Of a stretch of DNA of 64,000 nt, positions 25,462 through 34,012 are shown piece after piece. The notes below the pieces were generated by a model. That model ran no database searches. It had not been told where the DNA came from and saw nothing but the letters and a program-made list of their open reading frames with translations. Positions within the stretch are counted from its first letter, which is position 1. Each line of letters begins with the position of its first letter. A program made the translations under genes and the position numbers. This DNA comes from Mumia sp. ZJ1417 (GTDB lineage: Bacteria > Actinomycetota > Actinomycetes > Propionibacteriales > Nocardioidaceae), in NCBI RefSeq assembly GCF_014127285.1, contig NZ_CP059901.1:2914001-2978000 (forward strand). Direction: 5' to 3'.

Positions 25462-26487
25462 TCAGAGGGTCAGGAGGACCTTCGTCGCTCGTCGCTCGTC
25501 CATCGCCCTGTAGGCCTCAGCAGCATCCGCGAGAGGCAGGGCGAGATCGAAGACCCTGCCGGGATCGATCGTACGGTCCCAGATCAGCTGGATGAGCTCA
25601 GGGAGGAACCGGCGCACCGGGGCGGGCCCGCCGTGCAGGTGCACGCTGGTGAAGAACAGCTCCGTGCCGTCGAGCTCCACGCCGTGGGAGACACCGACGT
25701 ATCCAACGTACCCGCCGGGGCGCGTCGCGCGGATCGCCTGCCACATCGCCTCCTGGGAGCCGACAGCCTCGACCGCCCCGTGAGCCCCGTACCCGGCGGT
25801 GAGCTCGACCACCTTCGCCGCGCCCTCCTCGCCGCGTTCTTCGAGGATGTCGGTCGCGCCGAACTCGCGAGCCAGGGCCTGGCGTGCGGGGTGCCGACTG
25901 AAGGCGATGATGCGCTCGGCGCCGAGATGCTTCGCCGCGAGCACCGCCGAGAGACCGACCGCACCGTCGCCGACGACGGCGATGGTCTTGCCCGGACCGG
26001 CCTCGGCGGCGACCGCCCCGTACCAGCCGGTCCCGAGCACGTCGGACGCGGCGAGCAGCGACGGGATCAGATCGTCATCCGGCTGTCCGGGGGTCCCGAC
26101 GAGCGTGCCGTCGGCCAGCGGGACGCGCGCCCGCTCTGCCTGCATCCCGAGCGCGCCCATCATCACCTGGTGGATGCAGCGGGACTGGTAGCCGGCCTGG
26201 CAGATCTCGCACGTGTTGTCGGAAGCGACGAACGAGCCGACGACGAAGTCGCCGACCTTGACGTTCTTCACGTCCGACCCGATCTGCTCGACCAGCCCGA
26301 CGTACTCGTGCCCCATCGCCGCCGGTGATGCGGCCATCGGCTCGACGCCGCGGTACGGCCACAGGTCTGACCCGCACACACAAGTCGCGGTCAATCGCAA
26401 GATCGCGTCCGTCGGCTCGACGATCTGCGGGTCGTCTCGCTCCTCAGTACGGACGTCGCCGGGGGCGTACATCATGACTCCACGCAT
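25462..26487 (-). CDS. zinc-dependent alcohol dehydrogenase-family protein (MDR)
   Basis: 341 residues from ATG 26487. Catalytic zinc ligands are seen in ATCVCGSDLWPY and the GHEYVG motif. The structural zinc Cys cluster appears as CEICQAGYQSRC, reduced compared with classical ADH. The Rossmann fold is GKTIAVVGDGAVGLSAVLAAKHLGAERIIAFSRH. It would oxidise an alcohol or reduce an aldehyde with NAD(P). It is a single gene followed by 70 uninformative bases before the GH15 gene. Confidence 0.9.
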   Translation of the reverse strand: MRGVMMYAPGDVRTEERDDPQIVEPTDAILRLTATCVCGSDLWPYRGVEPMAASPAAMGHEYVGLVEQIGSDVKNVKVGDFVVGSFVASDNTCEICQAGYQSRCIHQVMMGALGMQAERARVPLADGTLVGTPGQPDDDLIPSLLAASDVLGTGWYGAVAAEAGPGKTIAVVGDGAVGLSAVLAAKHLGAERIIAFSRHPARQALAREFGATDILEERGEEGAAKVVELTAGYGAHGAVEAVGSQEAMWQAIRATRPGGYVGYVGVSHGVELDGTELFFTSVHLHGGPAPVRRFLPELIQLIWDRTIDPGRVFDLALPLADAAEAYRAMDERRATKVLLTL

Positions 26488-26557
26488 GTCGGTAACCTCC
26501 TCACCGCCACTCTCCCCGCCCTCGCACCGACGCGCTCGGCGGACGGGTCCGTCGTGC

Positions 26558-28765
26558 TCAGTCCAGGTAGCGCCGTGCGACCACGGCCTGCTGGTCCGCC
26601 GGACGGCCACGCTGCATCGTCCACGCCAGCCGCACGAGCAGGCCGTGCGACCAGACCAGCGGCGTCGCCGCACGGGTGCCCTCCCCGGCCGTACAGCATG
26701 GCCGTCCGGTCGGTGGCCGACCGTCCCACACCTGTTCGGAGATCATGTCGCCACCGTTGGCTGACGCCGCGATCGTGGCGAGGTACGAGGACGCGTCGCG
26801 CCCTGCCGCCACCTCCTGCTCTCCGCGCTCGCCGGTGAGGATCGGCCAACCGCGACCGAGGGTCGTGAAGGTGCCTGGCTCGGTGATCTCCCACTGGCCG
26901 CCGTCGCGCGTCTCTCCGTAGCCGTCGAGGCTGAACCGCCGCCAGAACGGTCCGTTCGGGGTCTGCACCTTCAGCTCCTGGTCGACCACGGCCAGCGAGG
27001 AGGCGATCACCGGGTCGTCGGCGGGCAGGATCCCCCACCGTGCGAGAGCGAGGAAGCTGGGGTCGACCACGCGGCGCTGGTCGATCTGCACGGGCCCGCC
27101 GTCGCCCATCTGGTATGGCGAAGCGGTGTTGGGCAGGCCGTTCTTCGTCAGCCGCAGGAAGTACGGGTTCGTCGAGAGCGGACCGTTGGTGGTGACGGTC
27201 CAGCCCTTCGCCTGCGCCGCCCAGCTGTCGGCGAGCCTCAGCCAGCGCTGCGCGGACGCCGGGTCACCGTTCGTGCGGGCGATGTCAGCGGCGCACACGA
27301 GACCCGCGATCTGCGCGGCGATCGAGTTCGGCGAGTAGCCGGACTGGTTCTCCCAGCGTTCCTGGGGCGAGTACGGGGCGGGGCGCCCCGTCTCCTCGTC
27401 GCGGAAGCGCTCGAGGAAGGTCGCGGCACGTTTCACGCCCTCGTACGTCCGGCGGTCGGTCTTGCCGGTAAGCCTCGCGAGCACGATCGGCAGTGCCACC
27501 TCGTCGAGCTGCAGCTCCGACCACACAGGGGTGCCCTGCACGTCGGAGTTCTGCGGGAAGGACCCGTCAGGCCTCTGCTGGACACGGAACAGCCAGTCGA
27601 CGATCCGCCGTGCGGCGGCCTCGTCGCCCATGGCCCACATCGCGCTGCCGAACTCGTACGAGTCGCGCGACCAGACCAGGTGATAGGCGCCGGACGGCGA
27701 CGACAGGTCCGGCACCTCGTCGCCCCACACCCACGGCGCGGACGGCGAGGCGACGACGGCGCCGGGGTTGCGCTTGTCCTCGGCAGCCGCGAGCACGAGC
27801 GCCGACGCGAGGTACTGGCGCCTGACCGGGGCCGCGGTCGCCGGCACTCGCTTCAGGCCGGCGAGGTAGCGGTGCCAGCCTCGGTCGTACCGGCGCTGCA
27901 GCGAAGACCAACCGACACGCGCGCTCGACGCGGCGGTCGCGCGCGCGTCGGACACACCTCGTCCGAAGCCGAGCGTCAGCGTCGCGCGCTGCCGACCGGG
28001 CAGCCCGTCGACGCGACTCACGCGTGCGGTCTGGACGACGTTGCCGGGACCGGCCGATCGGTGACGTCGATCGAGCCTGTGGTCGTCGCGCAGGTCTGGC
28101 CACCCGTCGCTGGCCAGCCCGGCGTAGCCGTTGCTGCTCGCTCCGAGCCGCGGCTGCGCACGCAACGCGGTGGCGACCTGACCGTCGGAGGCCACGAGCG
28201 TCTGGCCGACCGTACGGGCGCGGTCGTCCATGCCGCCGTTGTTCAGCGCCGGGTCGTGCCGGACGAAGAGCCGGTAGCGGCGACCGTCCAGCGACTGCAG
28301 CCGCACACGGACCACGAGCGCGGCACGACGTGGGTCGGTCACGACCTGCTTGACGACGCGATAGCGCCCGGGACGGCCGCCGACCTGGCGGAACCGCAGG
28401 CTGCGCGCATCAGGACGGGCGGTGGCCGGGCGCATGTCGACGGCCTCGCGGTCGGTGAACGTGGCACCGTCGGTGACGGCGAGCTCGAGGCTGCGCACGC
28501 TGGGCGTCGACAGGTCCGGATAGAACACCTCGCTCACCCGGCCACGCTGCAGCGTGAACCACACGTTGCTGCGTCGGTCGCGCGCGGTGCCGAAGCCGGT
28601 CTTGTCGGCCTCGGTCCAGGTGCTCTTGACTCCCGGACCACCGGGTGCGGGAACACCGGGTGCCGCGGCGGCCGACGGGCTGGCGAGCAGCGAGGCACCG
28701 AGCAGCAGTGCTGCGGTGGGCGCCAGAGCGGCGCGAGGATGCGGGATCGGGCGGTGTGCGGACAT
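26558..28765 (-). CDS. secreted GH15 glucoamylase/glucodextranase-type glycosidase
   Basis: 735 residues with a signal peptide (LAPTAALLLGASLLASPSAAAAP). Glucodextranase-type N-terminal super-beta-sandwich (~45-290; DKTGFGTARDRRSNVWFTLQRG, VSEVFYPDLSTPSVRSLELAV) precedes the (alpha/alpha)6 GH15 barrel. Catalytic regions are WSELQLDEVALPIVLARL (general acid side) and MISEQVWDGRPPTGRP (general base Glu). It releases glucose from the non-reducing ends of alpha-glucans outside the cell. With the rhamnosidase and the partial GH3 gene it points to a plant-polymer saprophyte. Confidence 0.9.
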   Translation of the reverse strand: MSAHRPIPHPRAALAPTAALLLGASLLASPSAAAAPGVPAPGGPGVKSTWTEADKTGFGTARDRRSNVWFTLQRGRVSEVFYPDLSTPSVRSLELAVTDGATFTDREAVDMRPATARPDARSLRFRQVGGRPGRYRVVKQVVTDPRRAALVVRVRLQSLDGRRYRLFVRHDPALNNGGMDDRARTVGQTLVASDGQVATALRAQPRLGASSNGYAGLASDGWPDLRDDHRLDRRHRSAGPGNVVQTARVSRVDGLPGRQRATLTLGFGRGVSDARATAASSARVGWSSLQRRYDRGWHRYLAGLKRVPATAAPVRRQYLASALVLAAAEDKRNPGAVVASPSAPWVWGDEVPDLSSPSGAYHLVWSRDSYEFGSAMWAMGDEAAARRIVDWLFRVQQRPDGSFPQNSDVQGTPVWSELQLDEVALPIVLARLTGKTDRRTYEGVKRAATFLERFRDEETGRPAPYSPQERWENQSGYSPNSIAAQIAGLVCAADIARTNGDPASAQRWLRLADSWAAQAKGWTVTTNGPLSTNPYFLRLTKNGLPNTASPYQMGDGGPVQIDQRRVVDPSFLALARWGILPADDPVIASSLAVVDQELKVQTPNGPFWRRFSLDGYGETRDGGQWEITEPGTFTTLGRGWPILTGERGEQEVAAGRDASSYLATIAASANGGDMISEQVWDGRPPTGRPCCTAGEGTRAATPLVWSHGLLVRLAWTMQRGRPADQQAVVARRYLD

Positions 28766-28810
28766 GAGCGACCTCCGTAACGCTGCCCGACTGGTTCCCC
28801 TCGACCGGTT

Positions 28811-28930
28811 TCACAAACCACGAGCCTCGATTGCGTCGAGGTCGCGGAGGGCAAGGCGGAGGTGCTCCCACTCCTCCGCGAGGACGACGTGCAGACACGA
28901 CAGAACGGACTTGCGTGCGATGCGACCACG
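28811..28930 (-). pseudogene. possible DinB-family 3' remnant
   Basis: The minus-strand frame ending at 28811 encodes LSCLHVVLAEEWEHLRLALRDLDAIEARG, which resembles the last helix of actinobacterial DinB/DUF664 proteins (HxxxEEWxHxxYAxRDLDxxE). Nothing recognisable as the rest of the protein precedes it; the upstream frame looks non-coding. Treated as a decayed fragment, from pattern alone. Confidence 0.35.
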
Positions 28931-28993
28931 GGTTCGTACAGCAGTGACGTGTCGGCTCGAGCGCATCGGAGTACGGTCAGGCGAGGAGGTGCG

Positions 28994-29701
28994 ATGAACG
29001 CAGGATCTCTCGAGATCGCCCAGGCGCTGACCGATGCCGCGCGGGCGATCCACCAGCCCCGCTCGCTCGAAGCCACTCTCGATGCGATCGTCGAGGCCGC
29101 GCGCGACACCGTGCCGGGGTTCGACCACGTCGGCATCTCGGTCGCCCACAGCAACGGCGAGATCGAGACGCTCGCCGGCACCGACCAGCTGGTCTGGGAG
29201 CTCGACACCCTTCAGTACCAGCTGGGCCAGGGACCATGTGTCGACGCGATCCGCGAGTTCCCCATCGTGCCGGTCGAGAAGGCAGCAGAGGACCCGAGGT
29301 GGCCCGACTACATGCCGGCTGCCGCACGGGCCGGCCTGCGCGCCCAGCTGGGCGTCCGGCTGTTCAACGAGGACGAGACGCTCGGAGGCTTGAACCTCTA
29401 CTCGGTCCACGCCGACACGATCGCCGCAGGAGCCGTCGAGCTCGCGGCCCTGTTCGCCTCCCACGCGACCATCGCGCTGGGACGTGCACGCAAGGAGGAG
29501 CACCTCAACGATGCGCTGGTGACCCGCAAGGTGATCGGGCAGGCCATCGGGATCGTCTGCGAGCGCTACAAGATCACTGAGGACCAGGCGTTCCACTTCC
29601 TCGTTCGCGCGTCGTCGACCAGCAACATCAAGCTCCGTGGCATCGCACAGGAGATCGTCGACAGCACCAACCAGGAGTACGAGCGGGGAGCAGACGACTG
29701 A
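28994..29701 (+). CDS. GAF-ANTAR domain RNA-binding antitermination regulator
   Basis: 235 residues from ATG 28994 with GAGGAGG 4-10 bases upstream. GAF domain ~25-165 (VGISVAHSNGEIETLAGTDQL, YQLGQGPCVDAIREFPIVPVEKAAEDPRWPDY, GLRAQLGVRLFNEDETLGGLNLYS), then ANTAR (VIGQAIGIVCERYKITEDQAFHFLVRASS). It is most like the copy at 23264 (shared GxGPCxDxI motif). It is divergent from the GH15 gene with the DinB-like remnant between them. The 3' neighbour at 29722 converges. Confidence 0.92.
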   Translation: MNAGSLEIAQALTDAARAIHQPRSLEATLDAIVEAARDTVPGFDHVGISVAHSNGEIETLAGTDQLVWELDTLQYQLGQGPCVDAIREFPIVPVEKAAEDPRWPDYMPAAARAGLRAQLGVRLFNEDETLGGLNLYSVHADTIAAGAVELAALFASHATIALGRARKEEHLNDALVTRKVIGQAIGIVCERYKITEDQAFHFLVRASSTSNIKLRGIAQEIVDSTNQEYERGADD

Positions 29702-29721
29702 ACGATCCAGCGTGCCTGGCG

Positions 29722-29889
29722 TCAGCCGAGCGGCTCCAGCCCTGCGATCCCGATCGCGACGACAGCAGCGAGAAGGATCGAGCCCGTCGCCACCACCAGC
29801 CATCTCACCCGGTCTGCGCGCCTGCTCCGCTTCTCGTACGTCGCCGCCGCATCTTCGACCGACACAGCGTCGTCCTTGTTTCGTCCCAC
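29722..29889 (-). CDS. small single-span membrane protein, 55 aa
   Basis: A short basic/acidic N-terminus (GRNKDDAVSVEDAAATYEKRSRRADRVR) precedes one transmembrane helix (WLVVATGSILLAAVVAIGIA). The GTG start at 29889 has AGGGGG about 9 bases upstream. The family is not recognised. The ~190 bases upstream, up to the hydrolase gene, hold an open minus-strand frame but no convincing start or family. Confidence 0.55.
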   Translation of the reverse strand: MGRNKDDAVSVEDAAATYEKRSRRADRVRWLVVATGSILLAAVVAIGIAGLEPLG

Positions 29890-30083
29890 CTGTTGACCCC
29901 CTGTCTCCACCGTCCTCGGGCGTCCTCGCCCGGACGTGCTGGACGGGTACCCACTTGCAGCGGACCCAAGCGGCTCTCGGCCGAGCAGGCGGATGGAGCG
30001 ATGTACGAAGACTCGCCGCGCTGCCTTCGCCGTCCGCGAGGGCGTCGAAGGCTTGGTGCGGTGACACCTGCTGGTGCCCTCCG

Positions 30084-30923
30084 CTATCGGCTGAGGGCTC
30101 GCACGGCGAGCGTGCGGAAGGACGCAGGGTCGTCCACCCACGGGAAGTGCCCGGCGCCCTCCTGGACGACGAGCTCGCCACGGGGGAACAGGCCGGCGAC
30201 CTCCGACATCGCGTCAACGGGGTTGCCCACGTCCGCGCTGCCGGCGACGACCACGACCGGGACGTCGAGCGCGGCCAGCGCCGCCCGCGTCGCCGGCGGG
30301 TCGAACGCCCCGTCCGCCCCGAACGCCTGCGCCGCCACGGCGTTGCGCGACGCCTCCATCGCGGCGTCGTACGCGGCCACCTCCGCGTCCCAGCGCCCGT
30401 AGCTGAACGGGGTGATCGCCGCCCAGTCGCCGTCGCCGGCAGCACCAGACTGGACCCGCGCCAGTGCGGCTGCGGCAGCGTCGTACCAGGGCTCAGCCGA
30501 GCGAGACCGCGCCACCTCCGACCGCGCCTCGTCGCTAATCTCGACACCGACGGCCCGCGTGCTCGGTGTCACCAGCACCAGCCGATCCACGCGGTCGGGA
30601 TAGCGCTCGGCATAACGGAACACGACGTTCGCCCCGGCCGAGTGCCCGAGCAGAGCGACGCGGTCGAGCCCGAGATGGAGGCGGAGCGTCTCGAGGTCGT
30701 CGACGAGCCGGTCGCACCGGTACGTCGCCGGGTCCGCCGGCGTCCCCGAGGCACCGCTCCCTCGGGGGTCGACGAGGACGAGCTCGGCGTGATCACTCAG
30801 GCCACCGAGGTCTCCGAGATAGTCAGCCGGGAGCATCGGGCCACCCGGGACGCAGACGAGCGGCGCGCCAGCCCCGATGCAGCGGTAGGCCAACAGCGTC
30901 CCGTCAGGAGCATGGAGAGGCAT
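30084..30923 (-). CDS. alpha/beta hydrolase, proline iminopeptidase-like
   Basis: 279 residues from ATG 30923. The fold is seen in the GAPLVCVPGGPMLPADYLGDL oxyanion region (GGP motif typical of prolyl aminopeptidase-like hydrolases), ELVLVDPRGSGAS, the nucleophile elbow GHSAGANV with Ser, an Asp-containing VVVVAGSADVGNPV strand, and the catalytic His in EGAGHFPWVDDP. It hydrolyses an ester or N-terminal amide of unknown identity. It is downstream of the DUF1579-like gene on the same strand with ~60 bases between, so the two are probably co-transcribed. Confidence 0.88.
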   Translation of the reverse strand: MPLHAPDGTLLAYRCIGAGAPLVCVPGGPMLPADYLGDLGGLSDHAELVLVDPRGSGASGTPADPATYRCDRLVDDLETLRLHLGLDRVALLGHSAGANVVFRYAERYPDRVDRLVLVTPSTRAVGVEISDEARSEVARSRSAEPWYDAAAAALARVQSGAAGDGDWAAITPFSYGRWDAEVAAYDAAMEASRNAVAAQAFGADGAFDPPATRAALAALDVPVVVVAGSADVGNPVDAMSEVAGLFPRGELVVQEGAGHFPWVDDPASFRTLAVRALSR

Positions 30924-30985
30924 GCCGAACCGCCCGTCTTCGCCGGTGCCGCTGACGAACGCGGCCGTGATGCCCGATCGTACGG

Positions 30986-31456
30986 TCAGCGCCTGGTCAT
31001 GGTGGACGGGTAGCCGCCGCCTCCCGGATAGACCCACTCCCCCGCCATGCTGCGGTCACCGTCGGTGAAGGTGCCACGGAAGTACGCGGGGCTCCCCTTG
31101 GCGCCCGCCCAGATCGTCAGCGTGTCGCCGTCGAGCTCGTACACGTAGTCGAGCGTGTTGCCGGTCGAGTCGTAGAACCGCGAGACGACATCATCCCCTG
31201 CCGGCTCACCGAACGGACGGAGGTTGCCGATGACCTCGAACCCCGTCGTCGCCTGCCCGAACTGTGACAGCTCGACGCGTTGGATCAAGAAGTAGCCGCC
31301 GTCCATCCACTCGTAGGTGACGACGCCCTCGGCGCCGCCGGTCACCTCCCAGGTCCCGACCAGGCGATCGAGTGCGACGAGCGCCTTGCTCGGTGCAGGC
31401 GGCGCCTCCATCCCGTACGCGTCGATGTCGGCGGCCGTCGTGTCCTTCGTGCTCAT
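30986..31456 (-). CDS. DUF1579-like lipocalin-type protein
   Basis: 156 residues from ATG 31456. The motif ALVALDRLVGTWEVTG near the N-terminus, YEWMDGGYFLIQRVEL, and the regularly spaced strands GFEVIGNLRPFGE, VVSRFYDSTGNTLDYVYELDGDTLTIW fit small calycin-like DUF1579 proteins. No signal peptide. The function is unknown. It is divergent from the DUF998 gene; the gap holds a 13-bp inverted repeat and a CRP-like site. Confidence 0.75.
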   Translation of the reverse strand: MSTKDTTAADIDAYGMEAPPAPSKALVALDRLVGTWEVTGGAEGVVTYEWMDGGYFLIQRVELSQFGQATTGFEVIGNLRPFGEPAGDDVVSRFYDSTGNTLDYVYELDGDTLTIWAGAKGSPAYFRGTFTDGDRSMAGEWVYPGGGGYPSTMTRR

Positions 31457-31525
31457 GCGAGCTCCTCTCCAGTGGTGCGCACCCCGAGGGGTGCCGTCAC
31501 TGATACCTCGGAGCCGGTTCGCCGG

Positions 31526-31586
31526 TCTCGACATCGCGACATGAGCGCGTGACGTGATCCAGATCACCTGGCGCGCGATGTCGAGA
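31526..31586. promoter_or_regulatory. 13-bp inverted repeat enclosing a CRP-like GTGA-N6-TCAC site
   Basis: TCTCGACATCGCG (31526-31538) and CGCGATGTCGAGA (31574-31586) are perfect inverted copies 35 bases apart. Between them GTGATC-CA-GATCAC (31554-31567) is a perfect palindrome that fits the CRP/FNR consensus core GTGA-N6-TCAC. They sit in the divergent region between the DUF1579-like and DUF998 genes, so a CRP-family protein may control both directions. Confidence 0.6.
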
Positions 31587-31652
31587 TCCTCGCGGCCGCA
31601 ACGAGGTGGCGGTGACGGCGACTCCAGACGGCGTCTCCAGGAAGGGCAGACC

Positions 31653-32267
31653 ATGAGCACACCCACCCGGCGGCTCCTTGCCGCGGCAGCCCTCGCAGGC
31701 CCCGTGTTCTACACCTCCGCGATCGCGCAGATGGTCACGCGTGACGGGTTCGACCTGCGCGAGCACCCGATCAGCCAGCTCTCGACCGGCGACCTCGGCT
31801 GGGTCCAGAGGGCGACGTTCGTCATCGCCGGTCTCGGCGTGCTCGGCCTCGCCGTGGCACACCGCCGCCTCGTGACCACCGGCGTCGGTCGGCGCTGGTT
31901 GCCGATCCTCATCGGCGTCTTCGGGGGCGGACTGGCCGTCGCCGGCCTGTTCGTGATGGACCCGCAGTACGCCTTCCCGGCCGGCACCCCGGACGCCCCG
32001 GCGCCGGAGATGTCCTGGCACAGCGTGGTGCACTCCGGAGCTGCCGCGGTCGCGTTCACCGCGCTCGCCGTCGCCTGCGTCGTGCTGACCGTGCGCGCGA
32101 TCGGCGCGCGTCGTACGCTGCCCGCGATCGGCAGCGGACTCGCCGCCGTGATCCTGCTCGTCCCCGTGTCGCCGACCCACGCGAGCATCCAGATCGCCGT
32201 CACCGGCCTGGTCGCCTTCGGATGGGTGTCGGCGTACGCCCTGCACCTTCGCCGTCTCGCCTCGTGA
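31653..32267 (+). CDS. DUF998-domain integral membrane protein
   Basis: 204 residues from ATG 31653 with GGAAGGG upstream. Six hydrophobic segments are visible, including LLAAAALAGPVFYTSAIAQM, ATFVIAGLGVLGLAVAH, LPILIGVFGGGLAVAGLFV, AAAVAFTALAVACVVLTV and the C-terminal pair. The HPISQLSTGDLGWVQ loop after the first helix is the hallmark of DUF998. The function is unknown. It is followed by a DGPF protein and an ECF sigma gene on the same strand and may share their transcript. Confidence 0.88.
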   Translation: MSTPTRRLLAAAALAGPVFYTSAIAQMVTRDGFDLREHPISQLSTGDLGWVQRATFVIAGLGVLGLAVAHRRLVTTGVGRRWLPILIGVFGGGLAVAGLFVMDPQYAFPAGTPDAPAPEMSWHSVVHSGAAAVAFTALAVACVVLTVRAIGARRTLPAIGSGLAAVILLVPVSPTHASIQIAVTGLVAFGWVSAYALHLRRLAS

Positions 32268-32290
32268 CCGTCCCGCCCAGGAGGAACCTC

Positions 32291-32662
32291 ATGAAGTACC
32301 TGCTTCTCAGCTACACGCCATCGGCCGATTGGGACGCGGCCACCGCCGACGTCCCCTCGGAGGAGGCGTTCGCCGCCTTCGAGGCGTACCAGAAGTTCGA
32401 GGCCGAGCTCCGCGAGACCGGGGAGTTCGTGACGAGCGAAGGGCTTGGACACCCCGCCGTGACGACGACCGTCCGCAAGGCAGACGGTGGGGTCGTCGCC
32501 ACCGACGGGCCGTTCGCCGAGCTGAAGGAGGTCCTGGCGAGCTTCGCGGTCATCGACTGCGCGAGCCAGGAGCGGGCGGTCGAGATCGTCGGCCGGATGG
32601 TCGACGTCCTCGGTGAACCCATGGAGATCCGGCCGATCATGGGCGACGACTACGCCGCCTGA
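32291..32662 (+). CDS. YCII-related (DGPF) domain protein
   Basis: 123 residues from ATG 32291. The small alpha/beta ferredoxin-like domain carries the hallmark DGPFAELKEVLASFAVIDC (DGPF motif) and the N-terminal MKYLLLSYTPSADW. DGPF proteins are the usual neighbours of ECF42-group sigma factors, and the gene for such a sigma factor starts 10 bases downstream. In other bacteria they are targets or partners of the sigma factor; the biochemical role is unknown. Confidence 0.92.
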   Translation: MKYLLLSYTPSADWDAATADVPSEEAFAAFEAYQKFEAELRETGEFVTSEGLGHPAVTTTVRKADGGVVATDGPFAELKEVLASFAVIDCASQERAVEIVGRMVDVLGEPMEIRPIMGDDYAA

Positions 32663-32672
32663 GGTCGGGTCC

Positions 32673-33914
32673 ATGTCCGAGGAGAGGTCGATCGAGAACC
32701 TGCTGCGCAGCGAGGCGCCGCAGGTGCTCGGCGCGCTCGCACGACGGTTCAGCCGCTTCGACGTCGCCGAGGACGCGGTCCAAGAAGCGCTCCTCGCGGC
32801 GGCCCGGCAGTGGCCGGCGGACGGCGTGCCGGTCGACCCGCGCGGGTGGCTGATCCGGATCGGCTACCGACGGATGGTCGACATCCTGCGCTCCGAGCAG
32901 GCACGGCACCGGCGCGAACGACTCGTCGGGACGTCCGAGCTGGCCGACCGAGAGCCGGACCGGCGACCTGCCGTGATCGAGGACGACGACAGCCTCACTG
33001 TGCTCCTGCTGTGCTGCCACCCCACGCTCAGCCCGACCTCGCAGGTCGCGCTCACGTTGCGCGCGGTCGGCGGACTGACGACCGCGGAGATCGCACACGC
33101 GTACGGCACCTCCGAGGCCACCATGGGCACCCGGATCAGCAGGGCCAAGCACCAGCTCGTCCGAGAGGGGACCCGCCTTGTCGCCCCCTCCAGTGCCGAC
33201 CGCGCGTCACGCATGGCCTCCGTCCTGCGCGCCCTCTACCTGATCTTCAACGAGGGCTACACCGCCAGCTCCGGGGACGACCTCGGCCGGATCGACCTCA
33301 GCGCGGAGGCGATTCGTCTCACGCGGACGGCCCTCGCGCAGACGCCGGACGACCCCGAGGTCGCCGGCCTGCTCGCTCTCCTCCTGCTGACCGAGGCTCG
33401 GCGGGACGCCCGCACCGACGGCGAGCACCGTCTCGTGCCGCTGGACGAGCAGGACCGCAGCCGGTGGGACCGCACGATGATCGCCGAGGGCGAGCAGATC
33501 CTCAAACGCGCGTGGGCGCAGCGGGAGGTCGGGCCGTACCAGCTCCAGGCCGCCATCGCCGCCGTCCACGACACGGCGCCTCGCGACGACGCGACGGACT
33601 GGCCGCAGATCGCCGCGCTCTATCTCTGGCTCGAGCGCCTCACCCCGACCGGTCCCGTACGACTCTCCCGTGTCGTCGCGGTCGCCCGAGCCTTCGGCGC
33701 CCAGCGTGGGCTCGACCTGCTCGACGACCTCGACCGGCGCTTCGGTCTCAGCGGTGACGCCCTGACGCGGCAGCGCGTACGGGCCGTACGGGCGCACCTG
33801 CTCGACGAGCTCGGGCGTCGTTCGGAAGCGGCCGTCGCCTTCCGCGAGGCCGCGGAGCTCACGCACAACGCGGTCGAGCGTGACTACCTGCTCGGCCGCG
33901 CGGAGGCGCACTAG
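32673..33914 (+). CDS. ECF42-type sigma factor with C-terminal extension (DUF6596/TPR-like)
   Basis: 413 residues. Sigma-2 (~15-80; VLGALARRFSRFDVAEDAVQEALLAAARQWP, RGWLIRIGYRRMVDILR), sigma-4 (~110-165; TSQVALTLRAVGGLTTAEIAHAYGTSEATMGTRISRAKHQL), then a ~230-residue C-terminal domain with LRALYLIFNEGYTASSGD and helical repeats as in DUF6596/TPR. ECF42 factors have this extension in place of an anti-sigma factor and are encoded next to DGPF proteins, exactly as here. The last codons (AVERDYLLGRAEAH) recur downstream at 34332-34371. Confidence 0.92.
   Translation: MSEERSIENLLRSEAPQVLGALARRFSRFDVAEDAVQEALLAAARQWPADGVPVDPRGWLIRIGYRRMVDILRSEQARHRRERLVGTSELADREPDRRPAVIEDDDSLTVLLLCCHPTLSPTSQVALTLRAVGGLTTAEIAHAYGTSEATMGTRISRAKHQLVREGTRLVAPSSADRASRMASVLRALYLIFNEGYTASSGDDLGRIDLSAEAIRLTRTALAQTPDDPEVAGLLALLLLTEARRDARTDGEHRLVPLDEQDRSRWDRTMIAEGEQILKRAWAQREVGPYQLQAAIAAVHDTAPRDDATDWPQIAALYLWLERLTPTGPVRLSRVVAVARAFGAQRGLDLLDDLDRRFGLSGDALTRQRVRAVRAHLLDELGRRSEAAVAFREAAELTHNAVERDYLLGRAEAH
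33873..33901 (+). repeat. direct repeat, copy 1 (3' end of sigma gene)
   Basis: 29 bases encoding VERDYLLGRA of the sigma factor. The second copy (34332-34360) differs by one base and flanks the acidic-protein gene on its other side. Confidence 0.8.
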
Positions 33915-34012
33915 ACGGTCTACGCACTGTCGAGCGCTCTCCTCGCTGGCGCCTTCACAGATCCAGGCCCTCGAAGGGCTCGAGTAGGGCGAGGACGTGC
34001 CGGCGCGCCGAC

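Noticed and set aside
29890-30083. Possible small minus-strand gene before 29722
   Set aside because: The frame is open but has no convincing start, ribosome site or similarity.
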